Shown: positions 1 through 6,005, numbered from the stretch's first letter. The stretch: DNA of 7,978 nucleotides from Rhodospirillales bacterium (GCA_016187325.1 JACPJY010000050.1:1-7978), one strand, 5' to 3'. The notes: generated from the sequence alone by a model not told the origin. A program made the numbers and translations.

Positions 1-1479
1 CTGGTGCCGGCGACGCGGGCGAAGCAGATCAAGGCCGACCTGGCCGCCGGAAAAATCGACATCATCATCGGCACCCACGCGCTGCTGGCCAAGGACGTGG
101 CGTTCAAGAATCTCGGCCTCTTGGTGGTCGACGAGGAGCAGCACTTCGGCGTCGCCCACAAGGAGCAGCTCAAGAAACTCAAAGCCGACGTGCACGTGCT
201 GACGCTGACCGCGACGCCGATCCCGCGCACCCTGCAACTGGCGCTGACCGGCCTGCGCGAGCTGAGCCTGATCGCGACGCCGCCGGTGGACCGGCTGGCG
301 GTGCGCACGTTCGTGCTGCCTTACGACCCGGTGATCGTGCGCGAGGCGGTGCTGCGCGAGAAGTACCGCGGCGGCCAGACTTTCTACGTCTGCCCCAGGG
401 TCTCGGACCTCGACCGCGTCGCCGAGCGGCTCAAGGAGCTGGTGCCCGAGGTCAAGGTCGCCGTGGCGCACGGCAGACTCGCGGCGCGCGCGCTCGAGAA
501 CACCATGATCAAATTTTACGACGGCGCCTTCGACGTGCTGGTATCGACCAACATCATCGAATCCGGGCTCGATCTGCCGGCAGTCAACACCATCATCATC
601 CACCGCGCCGACATGTTCGGCCTCGCCCAGCTCTACCAGTTGCGCGGCCGGGTCGGGCGCTCGAAGGTGCGGGCTTACGCCTACCTGACGCTGCCGCCGG
701 GGCGGCTGCTGTCGCCGGCCGCCGAGCGGCGGCTGGAGGTGATGCAGACTCTCGATACCCTCGGCGCCGGCTTCTCGCTCGCCAGCCACGACCTCGACAT
801 CCGCGGCGCCGGTAACCTGCTCGGCGCCGAGCAGTCGGGCCATATCCGCGAGGTCGGCATCGAGCTCTACCAGCACATGCTGGAGGAGGCGGTCGCGGAG
901 GCGCGAGGGCTGGACGCCGGCAGGCCGGCCGACGACGAGTGGAGCCCGGCGATCGGCCTCGGCATGCCGGTGCTGATCCCCGACGCCTACGTCGCCGACT
1001 TGAGCGTGCGCATGGGCCTTTATCGGCGCCTCGCGTGGCTCTCGGGGCGCGACGAGATCGAGGCGTTCGCCGCCGAGATGATCGACCGCTTCGGGCCGCT
1101 GCCCGCGGAGGCGGAGAACCTGCTGCAGGTGGTCGCCCTGAAGCAGCCTTGCCGCGACGCCGGCGTCGAGCGCATCGAGGCCGGGCCGAAGGGCGCCGTG
1201 GTGTCGTTCCGCAAGGACCGCCACGCCAATCCGGCCGGGCTGGTGAAGTGGATCACCGGCCAGCAGGGGACGGCGAAGCTGCGCCCCGATCATCACCTGG
1301 TGTTTATGCGTACCTGGGAGACGCCGAAACAGCGCCTGGAAGGGGTGCGGTATCTGGTCGGCGAGCTGGCCCGCGTCGCCGGGGAGGGCAAGCGGGAAGG
1401 CGCCGCGGAACAGGGCAGGGCGGGCGAGGGCGCCGGCGCTGCCAGCCGGCCGGTGACGGGTCCGTGCCCCGCCCGCTAA
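1..1479 (+). CDS. mfd: Transcription-repair coupling factor Mfd, C-terminal part (5' end outside window)
   Basis: Mfd is an ATP-driven DNA translocase that pushes stalled RNA polymerase off damaged DNA and recruits UvrA for nucleotide excision repair. The reading frame is open from base 1, so the N-terminal UvrB-like, RNA polymerase-binding and Walker A parts lie upstream. Numbering from the Met/Val codon at 4-6, I see the DEEQ box (43-46), motif III TATPIPRT (69-76), the AHGRL segment (155-159), motif V around STNIIESGLDLP (181-192), motif VI QLRGRVGRS (212-220), and the translocation-linked stretch DIRGAGNLLGAEQSGH (265-280). A TRCF/D7 domain begins near PVLIPDAYV (322-330). DEEQ plus the RGAGNLLG stretch and D7 separate it from RecG. 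The last 30 or so residues are a Gly/Ala/Arg-rich tail. Its TAA shares bases with the stop of the convergent minus-strand gene. Confidence 0.96.
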   Translation: MVPATRAKQIKADLAAGKIDIIIGTHALLAKDVAFKNLGLLVVDEEQHFGVAHKEQLKKLKADVHVLTLTATPIPRTLQLALTGLRELSLIATPPVDRLAVRTFVLPYDPVIVREAVLREKYRGGQTFYVCPRVSDLDRVAERLKELVPEVKVAVAHGRLAARALENTMIKFYDGAFDVLVSTNIIESGLDLPAVNTIIIHRADMFGLAQLYQLRGRVGRSKVRAYAYLTLPPGRLLSPAAERRLEVMQTLDTLGAGFSLASHDLDIRGAGNLLGAEQSGHIREVGIELYQHMLEEAVAEARGLDAGRPADDEWSPAIGLGMPVLIPDAYVADLSVRMGLYRRLAWLSGRDEIEAFAAEMIDRFGPLPAEAENLLQVVALKQPCRDAGVERIEAGPKGAVVSFRKDRHANPAGLVKWITGQQGTAKLRPDHHLVFMRTWETPKQRLEGVRYLVGELARVAGEGKREGAAEQGRAGEGAGAASRPVTGPCPAR

Positions 1480-2006
1480 TGCACCCTTGTCCTATCGCCG
1501 GGCGCCAGCACCCCAGCGTCGCCGACGGTCAGCCCTAAGTCCCAGCCGGCGTGGGTGGTAGTGTCGATCAGCAGCCGGCACAGCGCGTGCAACAGGTTCT
1601 TGTTCAGCCCCAGCTTGACGTCGGGGCCGCCGCGGGTCTGCAGGTTGAGGACCGTGAGCCCGTTCTTGCCCTTGCCCGGCCGCACCGAGCCGCCGACCAC
1701 CAGCAGCGGCCCCGAGCCCTCGGTGACGTCGCGGTGGCCCTGCTCGTGGGCGCGGCTGAAGTCGGAAGCGCCGACCGCCTGCTGGTGCTCCATCGCCATC
1801 ACCGCCTTGCGGGCGGCGGGCTGGATGGCGCGCCGGATGTCGGGCTCGTTCTCGATGGTCTTGATCAGCGCCCCCCACAGCACGCGCACGAAGCGGCGGG
1901 TCAGCCAGAACCGGAACTCGGTCTGGTCCGTGGTGCTCATGCGCAGCAGCAGCCGGTCCTCCTCGGCGGAGAAGCTCATGGTGATCTGGTGCAGGGCGCT
2001 GGTCAT
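1476..2006 (-). CDS. Conserved hypothetical protein, about 176 aa
   Basis: I do not recognise a named family. The N-terminus reads like a regulator-type or enzyme-accessory domain: a HQITMSFSAEEDRLLLRMST strand region, then TTDQTEFRFWLTRRFVRVLW. A charged helical middle follows, then a C-terminal half with GGPDVKLGLNKNLLHALCRL and a WDLGL strand. There is no signal peptide, membrane segment or cysteine cluster, so it is probably cytosolic. I chose ATG at 2006 because the conserved-looking sequence starts there. A GTG at 2036 would add ten low-complexity residues without a better ribosome site. It lies 99 bases downstream of the dsbA-like gene on the same strand and could be co-transcribed with it. 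Its TAG overlaps the mfd TAA by four bases. Coding is supported by GC-rich third positions and a coherent protein; function is unknown. Confidence 0.8.
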   Translation of the reverse strand: MTSALHQITMSFSAEEDRLLLRMSTTDQTEFRFWLTRRFVRVLWGALIKTIENEPDIRRAIQPAARKAVMAMEHQQAVGASDFSRAHEQGHRDVTEGSGPLLVVGGSVRPGKGKNGLTVLNLQTRGGPDVKLGLNKNLLHALCRLLIDTTTHAGWDLGLTVGDAGVLAPGDRTRVH

Positions 2007-2105
2007 GGCGGGTCCACGGGCGGCGGCCGCCACCACGTTGGCGGGCGGTCGGGAACCATAGACCGCGGCGGAGCCTTGGGAAACCCCAGTGCGGCGGGGC
2101 AGGGA

Positions 2106-2741
2106 TCAGGCGGCGTCGGTGGCCAGCGCCGCGTCCAGCATGCGCACCAGCACCTGCGGCTCCTGGGCGCCCGAGATCAACAGCTTGCCGTTGAAGGCGA
2201 ACGACGGCACGCCGTTGATGCCGAGCCTATGCGCGCGCGCGTTTTCGTCGTGGATCAGCGCCACGTCGTCGTCGCTTTCGAGATACGCCACCAGCGCGTC
2301 GCGTTCCAGCCCGTTGGCGGCGCCGACGTCGACGAGTACGGCCGGATCGCCGATGTCGCGGCCCTTGACGAAGAACTCGACGAACAGCGCCTCGACCACT
2401 TGGTCGGCGCGCCCGCGCGCCTCGGCGAAGCGCACCATGCGGTGCGAGTCGACCGAGTTGGGAGTGCGGTCGATGCGGTCGAAGGCGAAATCGATCTCGA
2501 CGGATTGCCCGGCCTCGCCGATGGCGCCGTAGATGCGACGTACTCGCGCCTCGCTGCCGAACTTCTTCATCAGATAGGCGCTACGGTCGATGCCTTCCGC
2601 CGGCATTTCCGGGTTGAGCAGGAACGGTCGCCAGCGCGGCTTCGCCTTGACCGCGAGCCGCATGGCGAGTGCCTTCTCCAGCCGGCGCTTGCCGATGTAG
2701 CACCAAGGACAAACGGTATCGAAGATGACGTCGATTTCCAT
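2106..2741 (-). CDS. DsbA-family oxidoreductase, FrnE-like
   Basis: This is a thioredoxin-fold dithiol-disulfide oxidoreductase of the DsbA/FrnE (2-hydroxychromene-2-carboxylate isomerase-like) superfamily. The protein is 211 aa, the usual family length. It opens with MEIDVIFDTVCPWCYIGK, so the CPWC redox motif is at residues 11-14. An inserted helical domain carries PNSVDSHRM (94-102), and the cis-proline loop GVPSF (177-181) is followed by FNGKLLISGAQ (183-193), typical of the family. No signal peptide is present, which indicates a cytosolic FrnE-type enzyme rather than periplasmic DsbA. The start is fixed by the family N-terminus; AAGG lies about 9 bases upstream. The first 55 bases of the gene are repeated at 4231-4285. 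The substrate cannot be read from the sequence; oxidative-stress protection is known for some FrnE proteins. Confidence 0.92.
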   Translation of the reverse strand: MEIDVIFDTVCPWCYIGKRRLEKALAMRLAVKAKPRWRPFLLNPEMPAEGIDRSAYLMKKFGSEARVRRIYGAIGEAGQSVEIDFAFDRIDRTPNSVDSHRMVRFAEARGRADQVVEALFVEFFVKGRDIGDPAVLVDVGAANGLERDALVAYLESDDDVALIHDENARAHRLGINGVPSFAFNGKLLISGAQEPQVLVRMLDAALATDAA

Positions 2742-2745
2742 GGCT
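2687..2745. repeat. Direct repeat copy A: 5' end of the dsbA-like gene
   Basis: This 59-base segment matches 4231-4289 in the same orientation with two mismatches (2712/4256 and 2729/4273). It covers codons 1-18 of the intact oxidoreductase plus four bases upstream. A looser match continues into the upstream region (2745-2782 against 4319-4357), about 32 of 40 columns in a hand alignment, and includes the promoter. Copy B has about 29 extra bases between the start codon and this promoter block. Confidence 0.9.
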
Positions 2746-2753
2746 GCCTTGGC

Positions 2754-2781
2754 AATGTAGCGGTTTCAGCCGCCCTGGCAA
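2754..2781 (-). promoter_or_regulatory. Candidate sigma-70 promoter of the dsbA-like gene
   Basis: On the minus strand TTGCCA (2781-2776) is separated by 16 bases from TACATT (2759-2754). These match the -35 consensus at 5 of 6 and the -10 at 4 of 6. Transcription would begin near 2747, giving a very short leader before the ATG at 2741. The same arrangement, with the same -35 and the same 16-base spacing, recurs at 4329-4356 in front of the truncated dsbA copy. That conservation argues for function. Confidence 0.5.
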
Positions 2782-2869
2782 GGCGTCGGGGGAGCGGCAA
2801 GGCGTTTCGGTCCGGCACGATGCCCAAACCGGGTCCAACCCCGCAACCGGCCCGACACGAAATCGGCAG

Positions 2870-2898
2870 TTGACGGCCGTCCCGCAACCTATCAAAAT
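2870..2898 (+). promoter_or_regulatory. Candidate promoter of the toxin-antitoxin-like operon
   Basis: TTGACG (2870-2875) lies 17 bases upstream of CAAAAT (2893-2898), matching the -35 at 5 of 6 and the -10 at 4 of 6. The predicted start of transcription is about 2905, only a few bases before the ATG at 2908. The message would then be leaderless or nearly so, which fits the absence of a Shine-Dalgarno sequence there. The -10 lies inside the palindrome at 2889-2903. Confidence 0.45.
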
Positions 2899-2903
2899 GA
2901 TAG
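2889..2903. promoter_or_regulatory. Palindromic operator candidate CTATCA-AAA-TGATAG
   Basis: A perfect inverted repeat with 6-base arms and a 3-base centre ends four bases before the first start codon of the operon and covers the candidate -10. Helix-turn-helix antitoxins commonly repress their own operon through such a dyad. The downstream HTH protein is the obvious candidate ligand. That assignment is inference from position and symmetry. Confidence 0.55.
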
Positions 2904-2907
2904 ATCG

Positions 2908-3216
2908 ATGAAAAAGGCCGAAATCGTACCTTTGCAGATTACGGCGACGACGGCGCGGCCGATCATTCAGGAAATCGCCACGAATACGTCGCGAATCGTC
3001 ATCCTCGATCATGCCAAGCGACGGATGCGAAAACGCCGGATCACGCCGTCTCAAGTGGTTTCCTGCCTGCGCAAGGGGGTCGTCATCGAAGGCCCGGCAC
3101 TTGACGACAAGGGATTTTGGCGATGCACCATGCAACGCCTCGCCGCTGGCGAGGAAGTGACGGTCGTCGTGTCGTTCAATTCGCGCGACAGGGTGTTGGT
3201 GATAACCGCGTATTGA
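2908..3216 (+). CDS. DUF4258 domain protein, probable toxin of a toxin-antitoxin pair
   Basis: The protein is small and basic, 102 aa. After a variable N-terminus it shows the DUF4258 pattern: a strand (SRIVILDHA, 28-36), the signature H35-A-K-R-R39-M40 followed by KRRITPSQVVSCLRKG, then EGPALDD, and strands WRCTMQRLAAGEEVTVVVSF and RVLVITAY that would complete a small alpha/beta RelE/MqsR-like fold. DUF4258 proteins are often found beside HTH antitoxins and are presumed toxins, possibly RNases. That is family knowledge, not shown here. The ATG at 2908 has no Shine-Dalgarno but lies just after a promoter and palindrome. Its TGA (3214-3216) lies 11 bases before the next start, and the ribosome site of the next gene overlaps it, so the two are probably translationally coupled. 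Confidence 0.8.
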   Translation: MKKAEIVPLQITATTARPIIQEIATNTSRIVILDHAKRRMRKRRITPSQVVSCLRKGVVIEGPALDDKGFWRCTMQRLAAGEEVTVVVSFNSRDRVLVITAY

Positions 3217-3227
3217 GGAAGCTGAGG

Positions 3228-3665
3228 ATGTACCACTATACCGAATGCGGGTTGAACAAGATCTGGCTGTTGAACGGCTACACCGTTCACAAGACACCGT
3301 ACGGCAAGGGCGTGTCCATCGACAACGCCGACGGCCTCCACCGGGCGATCGCGCTGCTCCTCGTCAATCACAAGCCGCGCCTGAGCGGCGGCGAGTTCCG
3401 GTTCATCCGCAAGGAGCTCGACATGTCCCAGAAGGCGTTGGGCGAAATCCTCGGCAAGGATGCCCAGTCCGTCGCCCGCTGGGAGAAAAGCGGCCGTGTA
3501 CCCAAGATCGTGGAGCGGTTTCTGCGCGCCCTTTACCGTGAAACGGCGCTCGGCAATGCGGAAATCCGCAAGATCGTCAAGCGGCTCAACGAGACCGACC
3601 AGCGCGACTATTCGCGGATGCTGTTCGAGGATACCAGGTCCGGGTGGCGGTCGCGGGCCGCGTGA
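3228..3665 (+). CDS. XRE/MqsA-type helix-turn-helix protein, probable antitoxin
   Basis: This 145-aa protein has an N-terminal segment MYHYTECGLNKIWLLNGYTV, often seen in this regulator family. A short helical linker follows, then an HTH domain at about residues 52-92 containing GGEFRFIRKELDMSQKALGE and DAQSVARWEKSGRVP, the classic recognition-helix pattern of XRE/MqsA proteins. The helical C-terminus (93-145) may dimerise or bind the partner. The zinc-binding CxxC pairs of canonical MqsA are absent; only Cys7 is present. ATG 3228 is chosen over upstream in-frame codons because GAGGAA (3215-3220) lies 7 bases before it and the family N-terminus starts there. Toxin-first order is like mqsRA and higBA. 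It probably represses the operon through the palindrome at 2889-2903. Confidence 0.85.
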   Translation: MYHYTECGLNKIWLLNGYTVHKTPYGKGVSIDNADGLHRAIALLLVNHKPRLSGGEFRFIRKELDMSQKALGEILGKDAQSVARWEKSGRVPKIVERFLRALYRETALGNAEIRKIVKRLNETDQRDYSRMLFEDTRSGWRSRAA

Positions 3666-3734
3666 GTGTAGCGGAACGGCAATCGGTTGACGGTGCCGCG
3701 GCCGGTTGGGATGGGTTGAGCGGTTTTTCTGGTC

Positions 3735-4190
3735 TTAAGTGCGACCCGCGCGCCAAAAAGACCACAACACGAGAAGAGTGCCGGCAATGGATACCCCGAT
3801 AAGCAACCCTAGAACAAACCGCTCGCTCGGTTGTGGCTCATAGCGTTCCGGTAAACCATATTGCTTTCTTTGTGCGGCTGAGAACCATTTAATCGTTATT
3901 TTTTGGATACTATTACGAGCATCCTTTATATCGTTGTTTATCTTGAAAAGAAGGAGAAGTTCCAGGACGCACGCTGTGGGGATAAATCCGGTGAGAACCA
4001 CTTTTTCCAAACAGACAAATCTCAGGGCTTGGTCCACTCCAAATATTGCCGCGATCAACAGCAACAAATAATTTGTGATTGCCCACTGCTGTTTTTTCAA
4101 GAATGTCAGTTGGTCAGTTTTAGCCTGATAGAGGGCCACCACTTGCGGTGGCATGTTCGAGGCCGTTTTTGATTCTTTGTCTAAATTCAT
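3735..4190 (-). CDS. Unknown protein with about three membrane segments, AT-rich gene
   Basis: The protein is 151 aa and I do not recognise the family. A polar N-terminus (LYQAKTDQLTFLKKQQWAIT, 20-39) leads into a hydrophobic stretch (about 37-52, NYLLLLIAAIFGV). A second follows at about 64-83 (VVLTGFIPTACVLELLLLF), then a cytosolic-looking charged loop (84-124), and a third at about 125-146 (FVLGLLIGVSIAGTLLVLW). The base composition is visibly more AT-rich than the flanking genes, which suggests acquisition from elsewhere. ATG at 4190 is preferred: the upstream codons to 4256 are only an out-of-frame reading of the duplicated dsbA start. Its ATG overlaps the TGA of the dsbA remnant (ATGA, 4187-4190), and no other ribosome site is evident, so it is probably coupled to that leader. 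It converges on the antitoxin gene. Confidence 0.72.
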   Translation of the reverse strand: MNLDKESKTASNMPPQVVALYQAKTDQLTFLKKQQWAITNYLLLLIAAIFGVDQALRFVCLEKVVLTGFIPTACVLELLLLFKINNDIKDARNSIQKITIKWFSAAQRKQYGLPERYEPQPSERFVLGLLIGVSIAGTLLVLWSFWRAGRT

Positions 4191-4285
4191 GTTGGCGCTT
4201 GCCAGGGGCAGGCCCGGCAACAAGCTTGGTGCTTGCCGATGTAGCACCAAGGACACACGGTATCGAAGATGATGTCGATTTCCAT
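4187..4285 (-). pseudogene. Truncated dsbA/frnE-like start, 32-codon remnant ORF
   Basis: The ATG at 4285 begins MEIDIIFDTVCPWCYIGK, identical to the intact gene except Val5 to Ile and one silent base. After codon 18 it runs into unrelated sequence encoding HQACCRACPWQAPT and stops at TGA (4187-4189). The rest of a dsbA gene is missing. The peptide keeps the CPWC motif and has five cysteines. It still has a diverged copy of the dsbA promoter upstream, so it may be transcribed. Its stop overlaps the start of the membrane-protein gene by four bases. It is either a decayed gene fragment or a leader ORF serving the downstream gene. Confidence 0.75.
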
Positions 4286-4289
4286 GGCT
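4231..4289. repeat. Direct repeat copy B of the dsbA-like 5' end
   Basis: This is the partner of 2687-2745, 57 of 59 bases identical and 1544 bases away in the same orientation. Identity ends sharply at 4231 (codon 18). On the other side it continues weakly, after an apparent gap of about 29 bases, into the promoter block 4319-4357. The two copies bracket the DUF4258/HTH pair and the membrane-protein gene. Confidence 0.9.
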
Positions 4290-4328
4290 TAGTCCCGGAC
4301 GTTTACCGATGATCGCCGTGCCTTGTAA

Positions 4329-4356
4329 ACTGTAGACGTTTCGGACCCCCTGGCAA
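4329..4356 (-). promoter_or_regulatory. Second copy of the dsbA-type promoter
   Basis: On the minus strand TTGCCA (4356-4351), 16 bases, then TACAGT (4334-4329). The -35 is identical to the one before the intact gene, and the -10 differs in the last three positions but still matches 4 of 6. It would transcribe the remnant ORF and then the membrane-protein gene with a leader of about 37 bases. It overlaps the upstream region of the divergent BON gene, so the two directions may interfere. Confidence 0.45.
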
Positions 4357-4367
4357 GAAGCAAGGCG

Positions 4368-4976
4368 ATGCGAATACCGCGGCTGATCCTGGTCCTAGTG
4401 GCATTCTTGGTAGTGACGGCGCCACCCGCCGGCGCCCTCGACCTCAATCCGTTCTCGGCCATCAAGGGCGCCGTCGAGGCTGCCGTCGAGGATCGCTCCA
4501 GCGCCGACATCGCCAAGGACCTGGAGATCAAGGCCAAGCTCACCGCCGACGTCGTCGACAAGCTGGGCAAAGAGGCGATCTCGATCAGCGCCGACGTCTA
4601 CGAGCAGGACGTGATGTTGACCGGTGCCGTCGAGAAGGCCGAGGTGAAGCAAAAGGCCGAGGTGCTGACCCGCGCCATCAAGGACGTCAAGAAAATCTAC
4701 AACGAGATTCTGGTCGTGCCGGCGATCAAGCGGGAAAAGGGCGCCGTCGAGGGCTTCGTCGACGACACCGTGATCGAGGGCAAGATCAACGCGCTGCTGC
4801 TCGACGCCAAGGGGGTCAACGTCACCAACTTCCGCTGGCGCTCGGTCGGCGGCAAGGTGTTCCTGTTCGGCCGCGCGCTGTCCAGGGACGAGCTCGACAA
4901 AGCGGTCGCAGTAGTTCGCGGCATCAAGGGCGTGGCTTCCGTCACCAGCCGGGTCAAGGTGAGGCCGAAGGGATGA
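4368..4976 (+). CDS. Exported protein with two BON domains, OsmY-like
   Basis: This 202-aa protein begins with a Sec signal peptide: MRIPR, a hydrophobic core (6-19), and AGA before LDL with cleavage expected after residue 23. There is no lipobox cysteine, so it should be soluble in the periplasm. Two BON domains follow, at about 47-118 (DIAKDLEIKAKLTADV ... VYEQDVMLTGAVEKAEVKQK ... VKKIYNEILVV) and 132-199 (DTVIEGKINALLLDAKGVNV ... GGKVFLFGRALSRDELDKAV ... GVASVTSRVKV). Both have the beta-alpha-beta pattern with a 'v.l.G.v' strand. BON domains bind membranes or phospholipids and occur in OsmY/DolP-type envelope stress proteins; that role is inferred from the family. The start is supported by AAGAAG 7 bases upstream. 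It is divergent from the duplicated dsbA start. Confidence 0.9.
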   Translation: MRIPRLILVLVAFLVVTAPPAGALDLNPFSAIKGAVEAAVEDRSSADIAKDLEIKAKLTADVVDKLGKEAISISADVYEQDVMLTGAVEKAEVKQKAEVLTRAIKDVKKIYNEILVVPAIKREKGAVEGFVDDTVIEGKINALLLDAKGVNVTNFRWRSVGGKVFLFGRALSRDELDKAVAVVRGIKGVASVTSRVKVRPKG

Positions 4977-5014
4977 GACACCGCAAGCCGCGCTGCGGCC
5001 TGTGGGGCGACGCG

Positions 5015-5043
5015 TTCACCACCAGCGGGCAACCTGCTAAAAT
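5015..5043 (+). promoter_or_regulatory. Candidate sigma-70 promoter of the Tat-exported reductase
   Basis: TTCACC (5015-5020), a 17-base spacer, then TAAAAT (5038-5043), matching 4 of 6 and 5 of 6. It would give a leader of about 100 bases before the ATG at 5150. The same TTCACC -35 occurs before the tRNA-Ser. A small GC hairpin (4987-4999, GCCGC/GCGGC) just upstream may help end BON transcription but has no U-tract. Confidence 0.45.
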
Positions 5044-5149
5044 GCTGACGAGTTCCTTCGTCGCGCCCATGGCGACGATGTGGCTTTCGGGATGAACACC
5101 CCGGATGCCGGCGATGGCGACGACCGCAACGAGAATCAGGGAGGTGACA

Positions 5150-5908
5150 ATGGCCAAAGATAAAATCGTCAATTGGAGTCGTCGCGATTTCGTGCGCCTG
5201 GCTGCCGGCAGCACGGCTTCGCTGGCGCTCGTCTCGTCGCCGCTGGCGGCCCTGGCGCAGGTGACCGGCGTGCCGGTCAAGATCGGCACCCTCGGCGCCG
5301 GCCGCATCGGCGGCACCCTCGGCCGACAGTGGGTGAAGGCCGGCCACCCGGTGATGTTCTCGTCGCGCCATCCGGAGAACCTGAAGGCAATGGTCGACGA
5401 GCTCGGGCCGCTGGCGCGCGCCGGCACGCTGGCAGACGCAATCACCTTCGCCGACGTGGTGCTGCTGGCGGTGCCGTACCATGCCATGCCGCAGGTCGCC
5501 AAGGATCACGGCAAGGCGCTCGCCGCCAAGGCCCTCGTGCTCGACGCCACCAATCCGTTCGAAACGCGCGACGGTGAGGTCGGGGCTCGGGCGCGCAAGA
5601 AGGGCGTCGGCGTCGCCGCGGCGGAGCTGCTGCCCGGGGTGCGCCTGGTGCGCGCCTTCAACGCCATTGGCTACGCGACGATGGGCGAGGCGCACAAGCG
5701 GCCGGCCGGCGAGCGCTTCGGCATGCCGATGGCCGGCGACGACGCCAAGGCGCTCGAGCTGGCATCGAAGCTGGTGCACGAGATCGGCTACGAGCCGGTG
5801 GTGATCGGGCCGATGAAGACGATGGGCAATCATCTGCTGCCGGGAACGGCGCTCGCCGGCGAGCGCTCGCCCGACGAGATACGGCAGATCGTCAAGACCC
5901 TGAAGTAA
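5150..5908 (+). CDS. Tat-signal NADP-binding oxidoreductase, F420 reductase-like
   Basis: This 252-aa protein starts at the ATG preceded by AGGGAGGT (5138-5145). An upstream ATG at 5105 has no such site and would bury the signal. The N-terminus holds a twin-arginine motif SRRDFVRLA (10-18), a hydrophobic stretch, and ALAQ with likely cleavage after Ala36. The mature part is a Rossmann fold of the NADP oxidoreductase/F420-dependent family: GAGRIGG (49-55, GxGxxG), then FSSR (70-73), where Ser/Arg usually hold the 2'-phosphate of NADP. AVPYHAM (107-113), DATNPF (132-137) and RAFNAIGYATM (168-178) also match NADPH:F420 reductase-like proteins. Its true substrate is unknown, and F420 use is not implied. 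Export of an NADP enzyme is unusual; a bound cofactor folded before Tat export would explain it. Confidence 0.9.
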   Translation: MAKDKIVNWSRRDFVRLAAGSTASLALVSSPLAALAQVTGVPVKIGTLGAGRIGGTLGRQWVKAGHPVMFSSRHPENLKAMVDELGPLARAGTLADAITFADVVLLAVPYHAMPQVAKDHGKALAAKALVLDATNPFETRDGEVGARARKKGVGVAAAELLPGVRLVRAFNAIGYATMGEAHKRPAGERFGMPMAGDDAKALELASKLVHEIGYEPVVIGPMKTMGNHLLPGTALAGERSPDEIRQIVKTLK

Positions 5909-5959
5909 GCCGGCCTCGACCGACCGCACCGGGACTTCCCTAAATAACGGTGCCGTTCG

Positions 5960-5988
5960 TTCACCGTTAACCGTCGATCTGCTATCCT
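5960..5988 (+). promoter_or_regulatory. Candidate promoter of tRNA-Ser
   Basis: TTCACC (5960-5965), a 17-base spacer, then TATCCT (5983-5988). Transcription would begin near 5995, about ten bases before the mature tRNA, a usual layout for a single tRNA gene. Confidence 0.5.
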
Positions 5989-6005
5989 CGCGGCGCCTTT
6001 GGCCT

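Noticed and set aside
2037..2105. Terminator between the dsbA-like gene and the hypothetical gene
   Set aside because: Only a four-base stem (TGGG/CCCA) is found, with no U-tract.
1551..2873. 440-codon plus-strand open frame
   Set aside because: It lies antisense to two well-supported minus-strand genes. Its protein is rich in Gln, Gly, Ala and Arg with no motifs, typical of a GC-rich shadow frame.
4191..4256. Extending the membrane protein to a start at 4256
   Set aside because: Those 22 codons read the duplicated dsbA start in a different frame and have no ribosome site. ATG at 4190 starts a natural N-terminus.
2687..4289. The 59-base repeats as att sites or transposon target-site duplications
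   Set aside because: They are coding sequence of dsbA with two mismatches and a diverged flank, and no integrase or transposase lies between them. Recombination of a duplicated gene explains them better.
4697..5929. 410-codon minus-strand open frame
   Set aside because: It is antisense to the BON gene and the Tat reductase, both of which have clear domains and ribosome sites. The frame has His/Arg-rich shadow composition.
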